Source: Ceratorhiza oryzae-sativae (taxonomy: Eukaryota; Basidiomycota; Agaricomycetes; Cantharellales; Ceratobasidiaceae). From it: 64,000 bases of DNA. Made by a program: the position numbers and the translations under genes. Below the pieces are notes generated by a model. The model ran no database searches, had not been told where the DNA came from, and saw nothing but the letters and a program-made list of their open reading frames with translations. Below are positions 45,913-58,100 of the stretch, piece after piece. The stretch lies in the NCBI GenBank assembly GCA_030998015.1, contig JARWMV010000028.1:1-64000 (forward strand). The letters are read 5' to 3'. Positions within the stretch are counted from its first letter, which is position 1. Every line of letters starts with the position of its first letter.

Positions 45913-48223
45913 ATGGCTGGGCTGGTCGCTGTCTTGCTCGCCCTGCACGCGCTGGTCGCGTCTGCCCAGGACCCGCCCAACCACGCCAACTCGACGGTCC
46001 CGTACACAACCCCGTCGACTCCAAAGTACGACTATGCCGAGGTCTTGCACAAGGTCTGACTATCATGGCCATCAAGGACAACGGTGACTGACGCGACCAC
46101 AGAGCCTGCTCTTCTACCACGCCCAGCGTTCAGGAGACCTCGGTCCGAATCGTCGGCTGGCCTGGAGAGGCAACTCGTGCATGGACTGCATCGGTCTCTT
46201 TGGCGAGGATCTGCGGGGAGGATATTATGAGGCTGCGAACACCATGGTGCGTTTCGCACACGGCAGTACCAGGCCGGCTCGCTCATCCCCAGGATAGAAA
46301 TGGGGTTTGCCGCTGGCATGGACGATCACCCAGCTCGCGTTCAACATCCATGTGTTTCCTGATGGCTATAGGTCTGTCAACGAGGTTGGTCACATTTGGG
46401 TACATGAGTATCTGAGCTTATAACTATGATCCCCATAAGTGGCAAGAAGCGATGGAAGGTGTCAAGGTACGTGCTCTTAGCCTTTGCCACAAACAATCTC
46501 TCACGCCTCGACAGTGGGGAGCCGACTACATCGTCAACTGCATCGCCAACAAGGACCAATTTGTGGGGCAGGTGAGTCAGTTCTCATCTCGGATGTTACG
46601 TCTGCCCACTCGCTTCTTAGCTTGGCGTCTCTGCCGTCGGCGAGACTGACGTTGATTTCGGATATTTCGGACCCGTACGTAACACTATACCGTTGTCCGT
46701 ACTCGGTTGTATTCACTCTTATTTCAGCCCGAAGAGTACAATCTCTGGGTCCCACTAAAACTCACCCACACTGACGGCATCGCATATATCAACTCGTCCA
46801 ACCCGTCCTCTGAGATTCTTGGCGAGTCTGCCGCAGCCCTCGCTGCTACATCTGTCATCTACAAAGACACGGACCAAGGTTACTCCAAAAAGCTCCTCGA
46901 TCATGCCATCGACCTATATACCCGGGCGACCACATACCAAGGCACCTACATGAAAAGCACACACCCAAATCTACAGACCGTGAAAGAGTGGTACCCAAGT
47001 TCCATCTTTACAGACGAACTTGCGTGGTCGGCAGCGTGGATTTACGTTGCCACTGGGGACGAGACGTATCGTACAAGGGCGGACCAGTGGATCGCGCAGT
47101 CGTCGAGCCATAATCAAGAGGTACGTTCGGGCTTATTTTCAATTAGCTGCATTGACTAATTTTGGAATATAGTACTCCTGGGATGAGAAGCTTCCTGGTG
47201 CCTACGCACTCCTGTGGATGCACACTAAAAACGCGACCTACGAGAGCGGAGTCGAATCATACCTCAAAAACTACTTCCCCGGCGGCTCTGTCAAACAAAC
47301 AGCAACAGGACTATCGTTCTTCTACAGCTGGGGGTCCCTTCGGTGCGTCCCCATAGCCAAGTCCAAGCCCCCATGACCTTACCCAAGCCCACAAATAGCT
47401 ACGCCTCAAACACGAGCTTCTTGATGATGCTCTACGCCAAACTCAAATCCTGGTCTCCTTCGAACCAAGCGCTCTCGTTTTCGACTCAGCAGATCAACTA
47501 TATGCTCGGCGACACAGGCCGTTCCTGGGTTGTAGGGTTTGGCGAAGGCTCACCAGTTCGGCCGTATCACAAGTCATCTTACAACTCGTTTATCGACTAC
47601 CCACTGAGGGGGAAAGACAACGGTATTCAGGGGGATGATTTCTTGAATTCGCTGACACTGAACCGGTTCATTCTGTATGGTGAGTTATCAAGGGGGTCTA
47701 TTCGAGAACCAGGACTTATATTTTTGGTTCAATTTAGGTGCCCTAGAGGGTGGACCTTCTTGGGATGACAAGTTCAAGGATGATCGAAGTGCATACGAAT
47801 ACACAGATAAGTCGATTTCATATGTCCCTCCTCCAGGTTTTTATCTCTTGGCCAACACAGGTGACCCAGGACTACAATGCCGCATTCACTGGCGTCAACG
47901 CCGCCATGATCGAATACTATTCGAACACAGGCAACCAGTTCAAACTGTTTTCCGACTGTGGGCTCGATCTTGGATGGAGTCATCCAAACGCGAGCAGCCC
48001 ACCGAATTGGCCCGAGGGAGACTGTTATCATACGTGCGCAACAACGTGCTTGACTGCCGTGCCGGGCGGAAACAGTACGGTCACAGCGCCGAGTGGGAGT
48101 GGGGGTGGGGATGGAGGCGGGAATAGTGAAGGCTCAACGGGGAGTGGTGTTGTGCTTGTGTTTCCGGTTGGGTTTACGGTCGCTGCTATGGTCGGTGGGC
48201 TTATCGCTTCCTTGTTGATTTGA
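45913..48223 (+). CDS. Family-9 glycoside hydrolase (endoglucanase), probably surface-anchored
   Basis: Family 9 hydrolyses beta-1,4-glucans. About eleven exons; the first nine (45913-46053 to 47399-47679) join in frame. The start gives a signal peptide (MAGLVAVLLALHALVASAQ). Landmarks: FYHAQRSGDLG, NRRLAWRGNS, GGYYEAANTMKWG, KWGADYIVNCI-type sequence split by an intron, VGETDVDFGYFGPPEEYN, NPSSEILGESAAALAATS, DELAWSAAWIYVATGD, INYMLGDTGRSWVVGFG, and DYNAAFTG in the last exon. After a Gly/Ser-rich linker a hydrophobic C-terminus (VVLVFPVGFTVAAMVGGLIA) suggests a membrane or GPI anchor. The junction after EYT (~47,806) lacks a GT donor: CAGATAAGT is present where CAGAGGTAAGT would restore splice site and a catalytic-type Glu. 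The Asp pair of typical GH9 (DAGD) appears as EAAN. Confidence 0.85.
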
Positions 48224-48756
48224 TACCAGGACACCTATGGCCGGACATTGATGCATGGACACACTCCGTTACACGGAAACATTCATTTCAGACACATTGT
48301 ACATAAGAGATACATGATACCACGGGATACTACAAGTTACAGTTGTATTGTTTCGCTTATAGGATGGACGGATGAACCATGCTCGACTATTGAGTATTTC
48401 GGCGATGACGCTCGAGAAGCATTCATAGAGATAGTCTAGATGATGAATATTACTGCGTGGTGTCTCACCCTGAAAGTGTCATACTTGGAGTTCTCGACTA
48501 CTTGCATAGACTACTCGTCCTTAAATGGCTACGTACACATTATGATAATTTAGTAATTCACATTTCGATTAGTCCCGCATATAATTACTCCTCAGCGCAC
48601 ACGAAACGCGCTTTCCTCGTTCCATCCGGTTGCTAAAATCAACCGATCAGTAAACATCTATATCGAATACAATCACGAGGATACTCACCGTTACGAGTAC
48701 CTTTTTCACTCCCCAAACCGCGTAATGCTCTGCCCAGTGCAACTCGACGATTCTCT
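48224..48756. other. Convergent intergenic region
   Basis: 3' flanks of the GH9 gene (+) and the 745-residue protein gene (-); no gene seen. Confidence 0.4.
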
Positions 48757-51362
48757 TCAGTAGCTCTGAGAGAGTTCATCCCATGGACGGGCCCCGTTAG
48801 ATCTTATCGGCAAGTACTTCCGTAGCTCTGTGTCAATGGGTTCAGCCGAGTTCGATAGCAGTCGAATAACGTCGTCAGATGGTTTACGTAGATCGATCAG
48901 AAACTTGCATTTGTGGCTACTGGAGAGCGACTGTGGCGCTGAAAACGGCATTGACATCGGCGGACATTCGCAGTGCCATGGTGCCCAGCTTTCGGGCATC
49001 TCCAGGGGGTAGAATACCACCTTTCAAACGAAGCGAGTGAGCACGGTCAAGAGGGAGAATATGAGAAAACTCACGTCCGCAAACTTCCTAACCTGTTGAT
49101 GGATGCCTTCTGCCTTGCGCCTCTTGAGGTCTTCGGGCGTGTAAATAGGTGTCCGAGACTTCTTGATGTACTTAGATTCGGAATCGCTGCTGTGAGCGGC
49201 CGATTCAGCCTCGCTGTCAGGGATCACTTCTTCATCGTCTGAGCGGTTGGGTCGGTCTGAAAGTTTGGCACTGGAGGCTACGGATTCACGTTTGACCCGC
49301 ACGGGAGGGGCAAGATTCCGAGATGGAGGCGGTGAGGGAATTGGGTCGCCCATTTCTTCATCGCTAGACGATGCGATATTCTGAAGTATCATGTTCAGCA
49401 TGGCGGTATATATAGCGACTGCCGACTCACTAATGTCGGTGCCGAGTGTTCCCGAGTTGGTTCATCATCATGGTCCGATGATAGCACGATGACTTCGACA
49501 TTTTTCGTTGGACCTGAAGGATGGCGAGTACCTGACGGACCAGCGCCTCTCGTAGACGAACCATTTGGGCCCACAGAGGTTGGTCGGAAGGGTGAACGAG
49601 AGAAAGAGACCCGCGGCCCTCCACTCAGCGACTGGTTTGAAGAGGGACCGGCCCCGAACGACTGGTTGTGCCTCGGGCTCGGAGCTCCAGGTGGGCAGGG
49701 CCGCGTCTCAAGAGATGGACTAGGGTGTTGATAGCCCCATCCTGAACGACTAGGGCTGCTCGTTGGTCGGGTTGATGCGCTCTGTCGCGACCAGAGGCTC
49801 GTGCCCGAGTTTGATTTGCGACGTTTAGAGCTCGAGCCGTCGTCTTCTTCATCTAGCGATGCTAACTCGTCTTCTTCTGCTACTTGAAGCTGAGCTTGAC
49901 CAGGCTTATCCGTGGACTGCATGCAAAGTTAAGATATTGCACCGGAAATCAGTTGACGGGAAGACGTACCCGGTTGACCTGTATCCATGCGTGCATATAG
50001 TTTCCACCTTTGACCTTGCCTCCCCGAGTAAGTACATCGTTTCTGTATTCCTCCCGAGAGCGTATGGGTGTCATTTCTATATCCCCATCCTCATCCCCTG
50101 CCTCGTTCCCCGAGCCCACTTCTTCCACCTTGCACTGGATCTGAGTCATATAGTACTTTAAACGCATCATTTCCTTTCTGTTCTAAAATAAGGTTCAGAT
50201 TGTTAGATGTTTTACGTCCACAACAATGTACTAACCACTTCCATCACGTCATCTCGGTCCCACTGAGAGTCCCACTTGCCCCACCCATCACGGCCGTCTC
50301 GCGCGGCGCCTTCGCGTTTAGCAGGAGCCTCCGCAGCCCATTTATCGAGTACCTTTCGGTTGATGACTCGATCCTACTCAGTGTAAGGCATCTCACAAGC
50401 AATAGCTCCGCGGATTTGCTTACTGGACCACTTGAAAGTCCGGCGTGATGCAACAACCACTCTGCATGAACGACGAAGCAGTGCCGAACTTCCGACGTAT
50501 GTTTACGAGCCCCACGATACTCCTTCGGTTTACGGATTGCCGTTTCTGCGAATGGGTACTTTTCCATATACTGAATGGGACAGTTCATTGGCCATCTGAC
50601 CGAACCTCGATCAGGACCCACCATACCTTTGTAATGAACCACTCCACATCCCGTTCGTCTACAGGCACGGCATCTCGGTTCTCCCGATGAGTGTTGATCA
50701 TGAAGCATCTGAGTTTGATTCGCTCGAAATATAGCATCGAGCGAATGAGTGTCCGTCCGTCAATCGTACATAGGTGAAGGTTTCGCTCCGCCATTCGGTG
50801 CTGGCTAGAGGCAGTTCCCGAGTCGAACTGGTGAATATACTGTAAAAATAGAGTACCAGACTTGCGTGGTCTGTCCGCTGCATTCATGATTAGACCAGAC
50901 GGTGGAGAATCCTCGGAAGCTGGACGTACGGTAGTACAAGGGGAAGTTATTGTACTTTCCTGTCACCGCAACCACCAGCGCCCCCTCCCGGCAAGCTGCC
51001 TCGCTCACATCCGCTCCTGCATCCCGTAGCCTTTCAATGCCTTCGACGGTCAAGTGCTTCACCTTCTTGACACGAACGAGAGCCCGAAACTCAGCCCTCT
51101 CCCGAAACTTGTCACGCCGTTTGATCGCCTTCTCAGAGAGTTCAGGATCGACAGGCCATACGGGAGCAAAGTCATCGAATCCGAGGAAGATTGGGTGCGA
51201 AGATTTGGAGGGAGTTGTGCAGATGTAGAAGAACTCGACATCTAGAGGCTTCAAGTGCTTTTCGATAGGGAAAATGTCGTGTATTTCGAAAGGACCCCAA
51301 TGATCAGGAAAATATTCGTATGGGAACTCTTTGGTGCGCAATTCGCATTCGGGATGCTTCAT
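48757..51362 (-). CDS. Large nuclear-looking protein of unknown function (745 residues)
   Basis: I recognise no family. Eight exons (51362-50930, 50877-50627, 50570-50424, 50373-50236, 50182-49970, 49916-49431, 49380-49075, 49020-48757) join without a frame error to 745 residues, so the gene looks maintained. N-terminal half: folded-looking, with WGPFEIHDIFPIEKHLKPLD and a basic helix (KAIKRRDKFRERAEFR), then VKHLTVEGIERLRDAGADVS. Middle: WAAEAPAKREGAARDGRDGW and a Trp/Asp-rich segment. The C-terminal third is Ser/Pro-rich and acidic, with SSDEE, SDDEE and SSDHDDE clusters, basic KRRK patches and a last exon rich in Cys/Pro (WHCECPP). The clusters suggest phosphorylation and nuclear location; this is inference. 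The start is the first Met of exon 1, with no upstream signal to contradict it. Confidence 0.75.
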
Positions 51363-51833
51363 CGAATAAAGGGAGACAGTCTAGGTGTTGGGGGTTTCAA
51401 GTGGCCGAGGGAGTGGTGGGACGCGGGGGAGGCAGGCGCCGAGCGGCTAGCGAGGGCCTTTCCACCCACAACTTTCACGTGCACCCTACCATGATTTACA
51501 AAGGCACACTCCTTGTGCACATCCCTCCATCGATATTTTCTACGCCTCTACAACAGCTCATTCCAGCAAGTTTCTACATCTAAATTAAGCTAATATTGAG
51601 CAAATAAATTCAGTACCTGTTATGTTCCCCACTTTGGCAACTCTGCGCAGGCTTGTGAATCGCTTTGGGCGTCTCGGATAAGTACCACTCAGGTCGGGCT
51701 ATTTACGTATTCAAATATTCGGACTGAGAATTAATTTTTCAAGCTTTAACAGTAGCGGTGATCAACCAACGCTAGACAGCGGTAACATCATGTACTATTC
51801 CTATCCGTGCTTCACGTACAGCACCTTGGAGCC
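51363..51833. other. Intergenic, no gene seen
   Basis: Promoter side of the 745-residue protein gene and 3' flank of the RRM gene. Confidence 0.4.
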
Positions 51834-52354
51834 CTAGACATCCCTGCCAATGCGAAGGACCTGGATGCGCGAACCATCGATCTCATGTTCATTCAGCCTA
51901 AGATTCATATTATATTGTTTATTTCGACGAACGTGAACGGGCAATACTCACTGGTTCATAGCGATTTCCGCTTCGTCATGCGCGGCGAATGTGACGTACC
52001 CAAAGCCGCGCCCGTGATCAGCGCCAGGATCACGAACCGCATTTGCCTAATCACAGAAATCAGAAGGCAGGAATGGCAAGAGTAGGAGAACTGACCTCGA
52101 CGACCCTACCGTACTGCGAAAAGAGCTGACAGGAGTACACCGATTTTAACATCAGTTTATAAATAAAACAACCGAACACAGACAAGTGGCTAACCTGACG
52201 AAGTTCTTCATTATTAGTCTTTGGAGATAGGTTCGCTGCGTGTGGACAAAGATTTCGTGAGCCAGGAAGTTGAATAGATCATGTTGGCGCTCAATCATGG
52301 CTGAGACTGGTGCGTCTACTAACCAATATATAGCTTATTGCCTGCCTGCGACAT
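51834..52354 (-). CDS. Small single-RRM RNA-binding protein
   Basis: An RNA recognition motif takes up nearly the whole ~93-residue protein. Five exons: 52354-52324, 52236-52195, 52125-52096, 52046-51952, 51897-51834. RNP2 is KLYIANLS (split by intron 1), followed by PKTNNEELR, LFSQYGRVVEANAV, RNP1 GRGFGYVTF, EAEIAMNQ and a C-terminal LNEHEIDGSRIQVL. This resembles small glycine-rich-type RRM proteins, but no glycine-rich tail is present. Exon 2 has one extra base at its end (CTTCCGTCAG; CTTCGTCAG would keep the frame and give the expected LRQLF), so there is a one-base frameshift or sequencing error at ~52,200. Likely nuclear or cytoplasmic RNA binding; target unknown. Confidence 0.78.
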
Positions 52355-53744
52355 ATCAATTAGGATAATGAGAAAGGGATGGAAGGCAAGGTTGATTCGG
52401 GATTTAAATCTGCGTCAAAGTTGACCTTTAGTAGGCTGGGGGATCGCGCCCTCTTACTAAAGTAGCAACTCAGTTATATGCGTAAACCTATGACGCCAAC
52501 GCGTTGTTACTCACGTAACGATGACTTGCCCTTTGGTCGTGATCCTGTTGAAAACGAACCCTCGGGCGTACATGACAAGATCTGTGATGGTAAGAAATGA
52601 ATGGTGATGAGATTTGCATTCAGAGTCATGCTTCTCGCTCGTCTCCACATCATGGCCTGTTTCCCAGCTCGGGATGGTGGTGGCGTTTGCTGCACGCCTC
52701 GGACTCGGGAGGCCTAAGTTCCTATTCGGAGAATGCATTGCAGAAATCAAACGGGTCCAAAACCATCACGTTCGTGGACATCCAGGAGGGCGAGTATGCC
52801 AAAGTGAGGCCAAACAGGGCGTGTCTACCGGATGCGAGCTACAGAGCATCTGAAGCGCTGCCCAGTTCCTACGCACATTGCAAGGAGTCGTCAGGACAAA
52901 CGAGCCTTGCCAAAATAGCACGACTGATCGTTGTTGGGGAAAGAAACCAGCTAAGGGCAAGGGCAGCTTGTTTCAGGTGAACTCGACCCACACAGGTATA
53001 TTCGACATGGATTTCGAATGGTGCTGCTTATTGCGCTCGCCCATACATAGCATACAAGCCATGGTGAGACGTAGCCGGCGTCGATTACTCCATACGTGGA
53101 GGTCGGGGCGAGGCATGGGGCTGTGTGATGGAGGATGCGTAAAGGAGCTGTGTGAGAGGATGGGCGAGTGAATGAGTTACAATGTAGCAAGACCGGACGA
53201 CTTCTTTGTCGCATATCGAATAGCGACCAAGCGGGAGTCATGGACATATTTATGCTATTCCTCTATTGCAGCCCGTGAATGGGGTTGCTCGTGAACGCAT
53301 CACTGCATCAAGGTCACTGGGTTAGACCGAGTAACAAGCTATATTTCTGTTACCTAAAACACACAATATACGCAACTCAAAGCGGTGCTCCATAGCCACG
53401 CCGGCAACATATATTCCCGTGGCTATGCTGACAAGTCATCTCCCACGTGACGCACCGGGGCTTATGACTCGCCCCTGGATCAGCAACGCCAACTCATAAG
53501 TCTTGTCTTCACGACCACGGTCATCTGCGCCCCCTATCCACACGATGATACCGCGAATATAGGCCTGATTTTCGAAACCAGAACCTATATATTCGGAGAA
53601 CGCTTGGGCTTGAACCTTTACGCCTGAAACCTTACTTGGATCTTAAACCGCGTCGAGCGCCCATACTTGAACTAGCCGGCCTTGAAGCCTAGTGCACGAA
53701 TAACCCGCCTTTGGAATCCAACGGAACAGCCTAAAACACATAGC
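52355..53744. other. Intergenic region without a convincing gene
   Basis: Several open frames of 60-130 codons occur on both strands, but none has domain motifs, a consistent splice pattern, or a start context that stands out. Confidence 0.35.
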
Positions 53745-54797
53745 ATGTTTGGCGAAGACGACATCGACTCGCCTCCGCATCTGTCCTCGCCGTGGGAGGC
53801 ATTTTCAAACTCCCCCTCGCCATGTTCTGGCATCACCTTTGGGTCGAGTGTCGAATCCAGCGTCAGCAGCTCTGATATAGAGGCTGAGCTTACGAGACGA
53901 CTGAAGTGCGAGGTGCCGCGGCTTGTGCCTGAAGTGGAGGAGGTACGTCCGCTTTCGTTTGCCAGCTGATCCATGTTTTTATCGTGCTCCGGCTCACAGG
54001 GCAACGTGGAGTACAAGCTCAAACTCTCTCCCTCGCCCGAACGCCTCACACGGCTCATTACCCAGTTGAAATGGCGACTGCTGGAAGGAGGTGGCCAAGC
54101 ACTGTACGAGATTGGAGTCGGAGACGACGGCCAACTCGTCGGCCTACCACGAAAGGAAATGGAAAAGAGCATGGATGCGTTGGAGAGGATGGCTGGAGAG
54201 CTCGGTGCCACTGTGATCGTCGCTCGGGAGATCGTTGTTCCGAGAGGTGTACTCGAGGGCACTGAGAGCAGAGCAATGGATACGCCGAAGTCTGGCTCCT
54301 CGGCGGATGATCTCGAAACGTTTTTATTGGAGCTGGAGAGCCCCGGGTCGACGCCTCCCTCTTCGCATAGCAGCTCCCAGATCAACCTCAAGAGCTCCTC
54401 GCAAACTCATCTCAAGCCGACCAAGAACAATCGACGGGCTAAGATTGCGCAAAAGGCCGAGCACAAGCGGATTAGGAAAGAGGTCAAGCGGAGTGTCAAC
54501 GCTGCGTACGCGAATCCGTTAGGAACGTCCCCGAGTGAGGTGGAAGTGCCAAGTCGAGCCCCACTTGGGTTGGGCATACCCGAGATCATATTCCCTATTC
54601 CCGTGCCTGAGGTGGTAATAGATTCCACCAAGGTCGTCGACGTGGTTGGCCCGGAGGCTGTAGTCCCGGTTGATTCAGCTCCAGTTTCTACGACTCTCGA
54701 CCCAGACGAGGTTATTATCGTCGAGGCGCTCGTGGTTCGCAAACTCGCGCTTGAGGAAGCATTTTTGGATTTTGGGGGATTTTCAGTGCTCGGGTAA
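53745..54797 (+). CDS. Protein with the N-terminal module of GTPBP1/GTPBP2-type GTPases, no GTPase domain
   Basis: Two exons (53745-53942, 54000-54797) encode 331 residues. After a Ser-rich start, residues ~67-130 match the conserved region that precedes the GTPase domain of GTPBP1/2: VEYKLKL, then QLKWRLLEGGGQALYEIGV, DDGQLVGL, and an alpha-beta unit ending ATVIVAREIVV. No P-loop, DxxG or NKxD motif follows. Instead there is a Ser-rich stretch, a very basic segment (RRAKIAQKAEHKRIRKEVKR), a Val/Pro-rich region and an acidic hydrophobic end. It may be an adaptor or a translation/RNA-surveillance-linked factor, but that is a guess from the family. The start was chosen at MFGEDDIDSP; an in-frame ATG 63 bases upstream exists. 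Confidence 0.68.
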
Positions 54798-55136
54798 CAG
54801 TGGTGGGAAAGAACAGGCTGAGGGCCGTGCGATGAGATGCGGGTGGTCAGGACTAGTTTTATGTGATTCATACGTTTTCTTAGCGATTCTTGGTTATACG
54901 CTTTTGTAGTTGATTGCTTTTGCGAAGCGGTACTTGACTGTATCGATTACACCTAATTTTTTTCTGAGATGTATCTTCTGTGTTCAATATACGATACTTT
55001 CGCCTGGCTAAATATAAATCAGCGATTAATCTGGAGTCGGGATGATGTACCTGATGATGACGCTCAGGGTACTGATCATTATTTACACCCACGGGCGAAT
55101 GAGCACCTTGTGGTCGACCACCACAAGCAACACGCG
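54798..55136. other. Intergenic, promoter side of the WD40 gene
   Basis: No separate gene seen. Confidence 0.4.
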
Positions 55137-58100
55137 ATGCCCGCCCGACGGATCTCGTACGTGATCCCCGCGCCACAGGAGCCTCCCCCACAGCTGGCTC
55201 TCCCGCCCCCAGGTGTCCCCCGCAACGGCCAGACCGCCCCGCTGCTGATCCCGGCCCCGGCCCCGGACACAGACGCACGTGAGCCGCCGAGGTCCGCTTT
55301 GCGGGCGAGCCACCCCCAGCATCGCTTGGCCGTGTCAGCTCTCGCGTTGGATACCAGCACCCAACTCGTCGACCGCTCGACACCCGAAGGCATATTGTAT
55401 ACCTCTGGGCGAGATGGCCTGGTTGCTGCGTGGGAGCTGGGTGTTGCTATGCGCCGGAGGCCGACGAGAGTAAGGGATAAAAAGAGGCACTGGGAGGCGT
55501 TGACCGGCTGGGACGACAGCGACGACAGCGACGAAGACGACGAAGACGACGAGGGAGACGGGCTGGATGGGATTATTCGGCCACCTCGGCAGAAGAAAGC
55601 TCGGCCACCTGTTGACGAAGGGGGATGGGCATATGAACACCGATGGGAGGCTGCGAGCGACGAGCTCAAGCCTGCTCAGTTTCGCCAGTCGGTTCAGCTC
55701 CATACGGACTGGATAAACGATATTGTCTTGTGCAATATGAATCAGACTGGTACGCCTACTCCCTTTTATCGGTTTGATATTGCCGTTATCTCATGGTTGT
55801 GATTACAGTGGTATCGGCTTCGTCGGATGGAACACTCAGAACATACAACCCACACGCGTCGGAGACACCGAATATCCTAGGCACGCATACCGACTATGTT
55901 CGCTGTCTGGCCTACGCACCCGGCCCACGTTTCGTTGCATCGGGGTCATTCGACCGGACCGTTAAGCTCTGGGATATCTCTCGTACTCAAGCCACGTCTA
56001 CCTCCGCCTCTCAGTCCTCTCCCGAAATCTCAACGCTCTCACTAGGTGAGGCAGACCCTAAATCCTCTATCTATGCAGTAGCAACAGATCCGGCTGGTAC
56101 GGTTGTTGTTGCTGGAGGCCCGGAGCGTGTCGTTCGAGTCTGGGATCCTCGCATTGGATTGAACAGCAGTGAACCGAGATGCCTTAGCGTCTCAAGAGGC
56201 CACACAGACAATATTCGGGCAATGCTAGTTAGCGAGGACGGTAGATATGTAGGTTCGCTCAATACGACTTCTAGTTTTCCTTGGCTAATGTACATGTGAG
56301 GTAGATCTTGACAGGCTCTTCAGATGGTGCGTTTGCTTTTCTCCAGCTAGATAAGATACTGAGAACTGGTATCAGCATCAATCAAATTATGGTCCCTCCC
56401 TATGCGCAGATGTATACACACATTCTCAGTACATGCAGACTCCGTGTGGGCATTGCACTCTACACACCCACAGCTACACACGTTCTTTTCGGGTGACCGA
56501 GCAGGATGGATCTGCCGGTTGGACGTCACACAGCCTGTTCCTAACCCCAGCTCCCAGCGTCTTGGATTTAGTGGGTCCATTGGAGGTGGCGGTAGACATT
56601 CGGTTGCTGGGACGCTAAACAAAGAGCCAGAGATGGAGCTTAGCGACGCATATTGCGTTGTGCTTGGACGGGCCGGCGCGGATCCGGATTGTGCAAAAGG
56701 GTGCGTCCATCGCGACTTTAGTTATTTGAACTAGTAGAATTGACCCCTGCCTGCATTCGAATGGGTCTTTTTGTTTATCCGTCTGCCATGACTGGAATGC
56801 CCCTACTTCGTATTCAATACCTACCTACCCGAGTAGAAACGAAACAAGCCGTGGTATAACAGCTCTTACTGCTATGGACGACGCCTGGGTATGGGCTGCT
56901 AGTGGAGATTCTAGCGTGCAGCGCTGGAGAGGGGTTGGCGCTGTGAGTGGCATGGTCAACAATTGGGGTTCGAGAGGAAACACTGGAGGAACGGCTTCGC
57001 CTCAACGAGTTGGGTCTCCCCCACCAAGGGTGGGCTCGCCTAGTCCGAGAAACCCCAGCTGTCAAGCCTTCATCTCCTTCGTCAATCGCTTATTCTAGCC
57101 CTCCTTCCGCGATGGTACATAGTAATTCGGGACCAGGGCGCAAGCGTGTATCAATTGATCTATCTCGTCATGACTCTGCCCCAGCTCCTCATACCCAAGC
57201 CGACAACGACGCAACATTAATTCCGATACCCGCTCGAGTGCCCCGGTTTCCGGCGATACAACTGTTCCGATCCCTTATACATCGCTCGTCCGACTGGCTT
57301 CACCCAGCCCCTACCAGCTTCGCGGGCGGATCCCGAGACGGCCACTCTCTACTCACATTCTGGCGTGTCGGTTCATCGAAACGCGCACCGCGAGGATCTC
57401 GCGACAGGTTCTGGATTTTTCGGTTTACCTGGAACTGGCCCAGCTACAGGAACGACGTACGCCGCCCCGGTCTTGAACCATACGAACTCGTTGCCGTTGG
57501 TTTCTACTCCTCCGGGTGCGCCACCTTTGAATCATACAAACTCTAACCTCCCACTCGTCACGTCACCAACGACTGCGACCGTACCGAATCCGAGCACGCT
57601 TCCCATAGCATCGGACGTCTCCGATTCGAATGTTGTCCCGCTCTGTGCCGAACCCGCGGACGAAATAGCTGGTAGCTACGGCTTGGTCCGAAGTGTCGTG
57701 CTCAACGACAGAATACACGCTCTGAGTGTGGACACTCGTGGTGAAGTTGCGGTGGGACGTCGTGCGGGGCGTTTGCCGAGGCGTGTTTACGCTCGATCAA
57801 CCTACCTCCAATGGTAGCGGACCACAGAAGATTAGCCCGCGCGAAGCTCTAGACCTAGTTCGAGATCGAATCGAAGGCGAATCGATGACCCCCGCGTGGG
57901 CGAGTGTGGATACGCGTGTGGGAGATTTAACCGTGCATCTGATCGAGCCGAGATGTTTCGACGCCGAGGTGTATGCGGATGAGATTGAGTGGTTGGATGT
58001 TAAAGGCTTGGGTGGGGGTGAAGAAGAGAGCGAACATCGATGTAAGTTTTCTTTTCCCATTTTGTTCGAAAGTGGTAGTAAACGGACATATAAAAAGTGA

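Noticed and set aside
52878..53171. 97-codon plus-strand frame as a gene
   Set aside because: No domain, no splice context and overlapping frames on the other strand of equal length.
53672..54391. 239-codon minus-strand frame
   Set aside because: Antisense of the GTPBP-module gene, which has a recognisable domain and proper splice sites.
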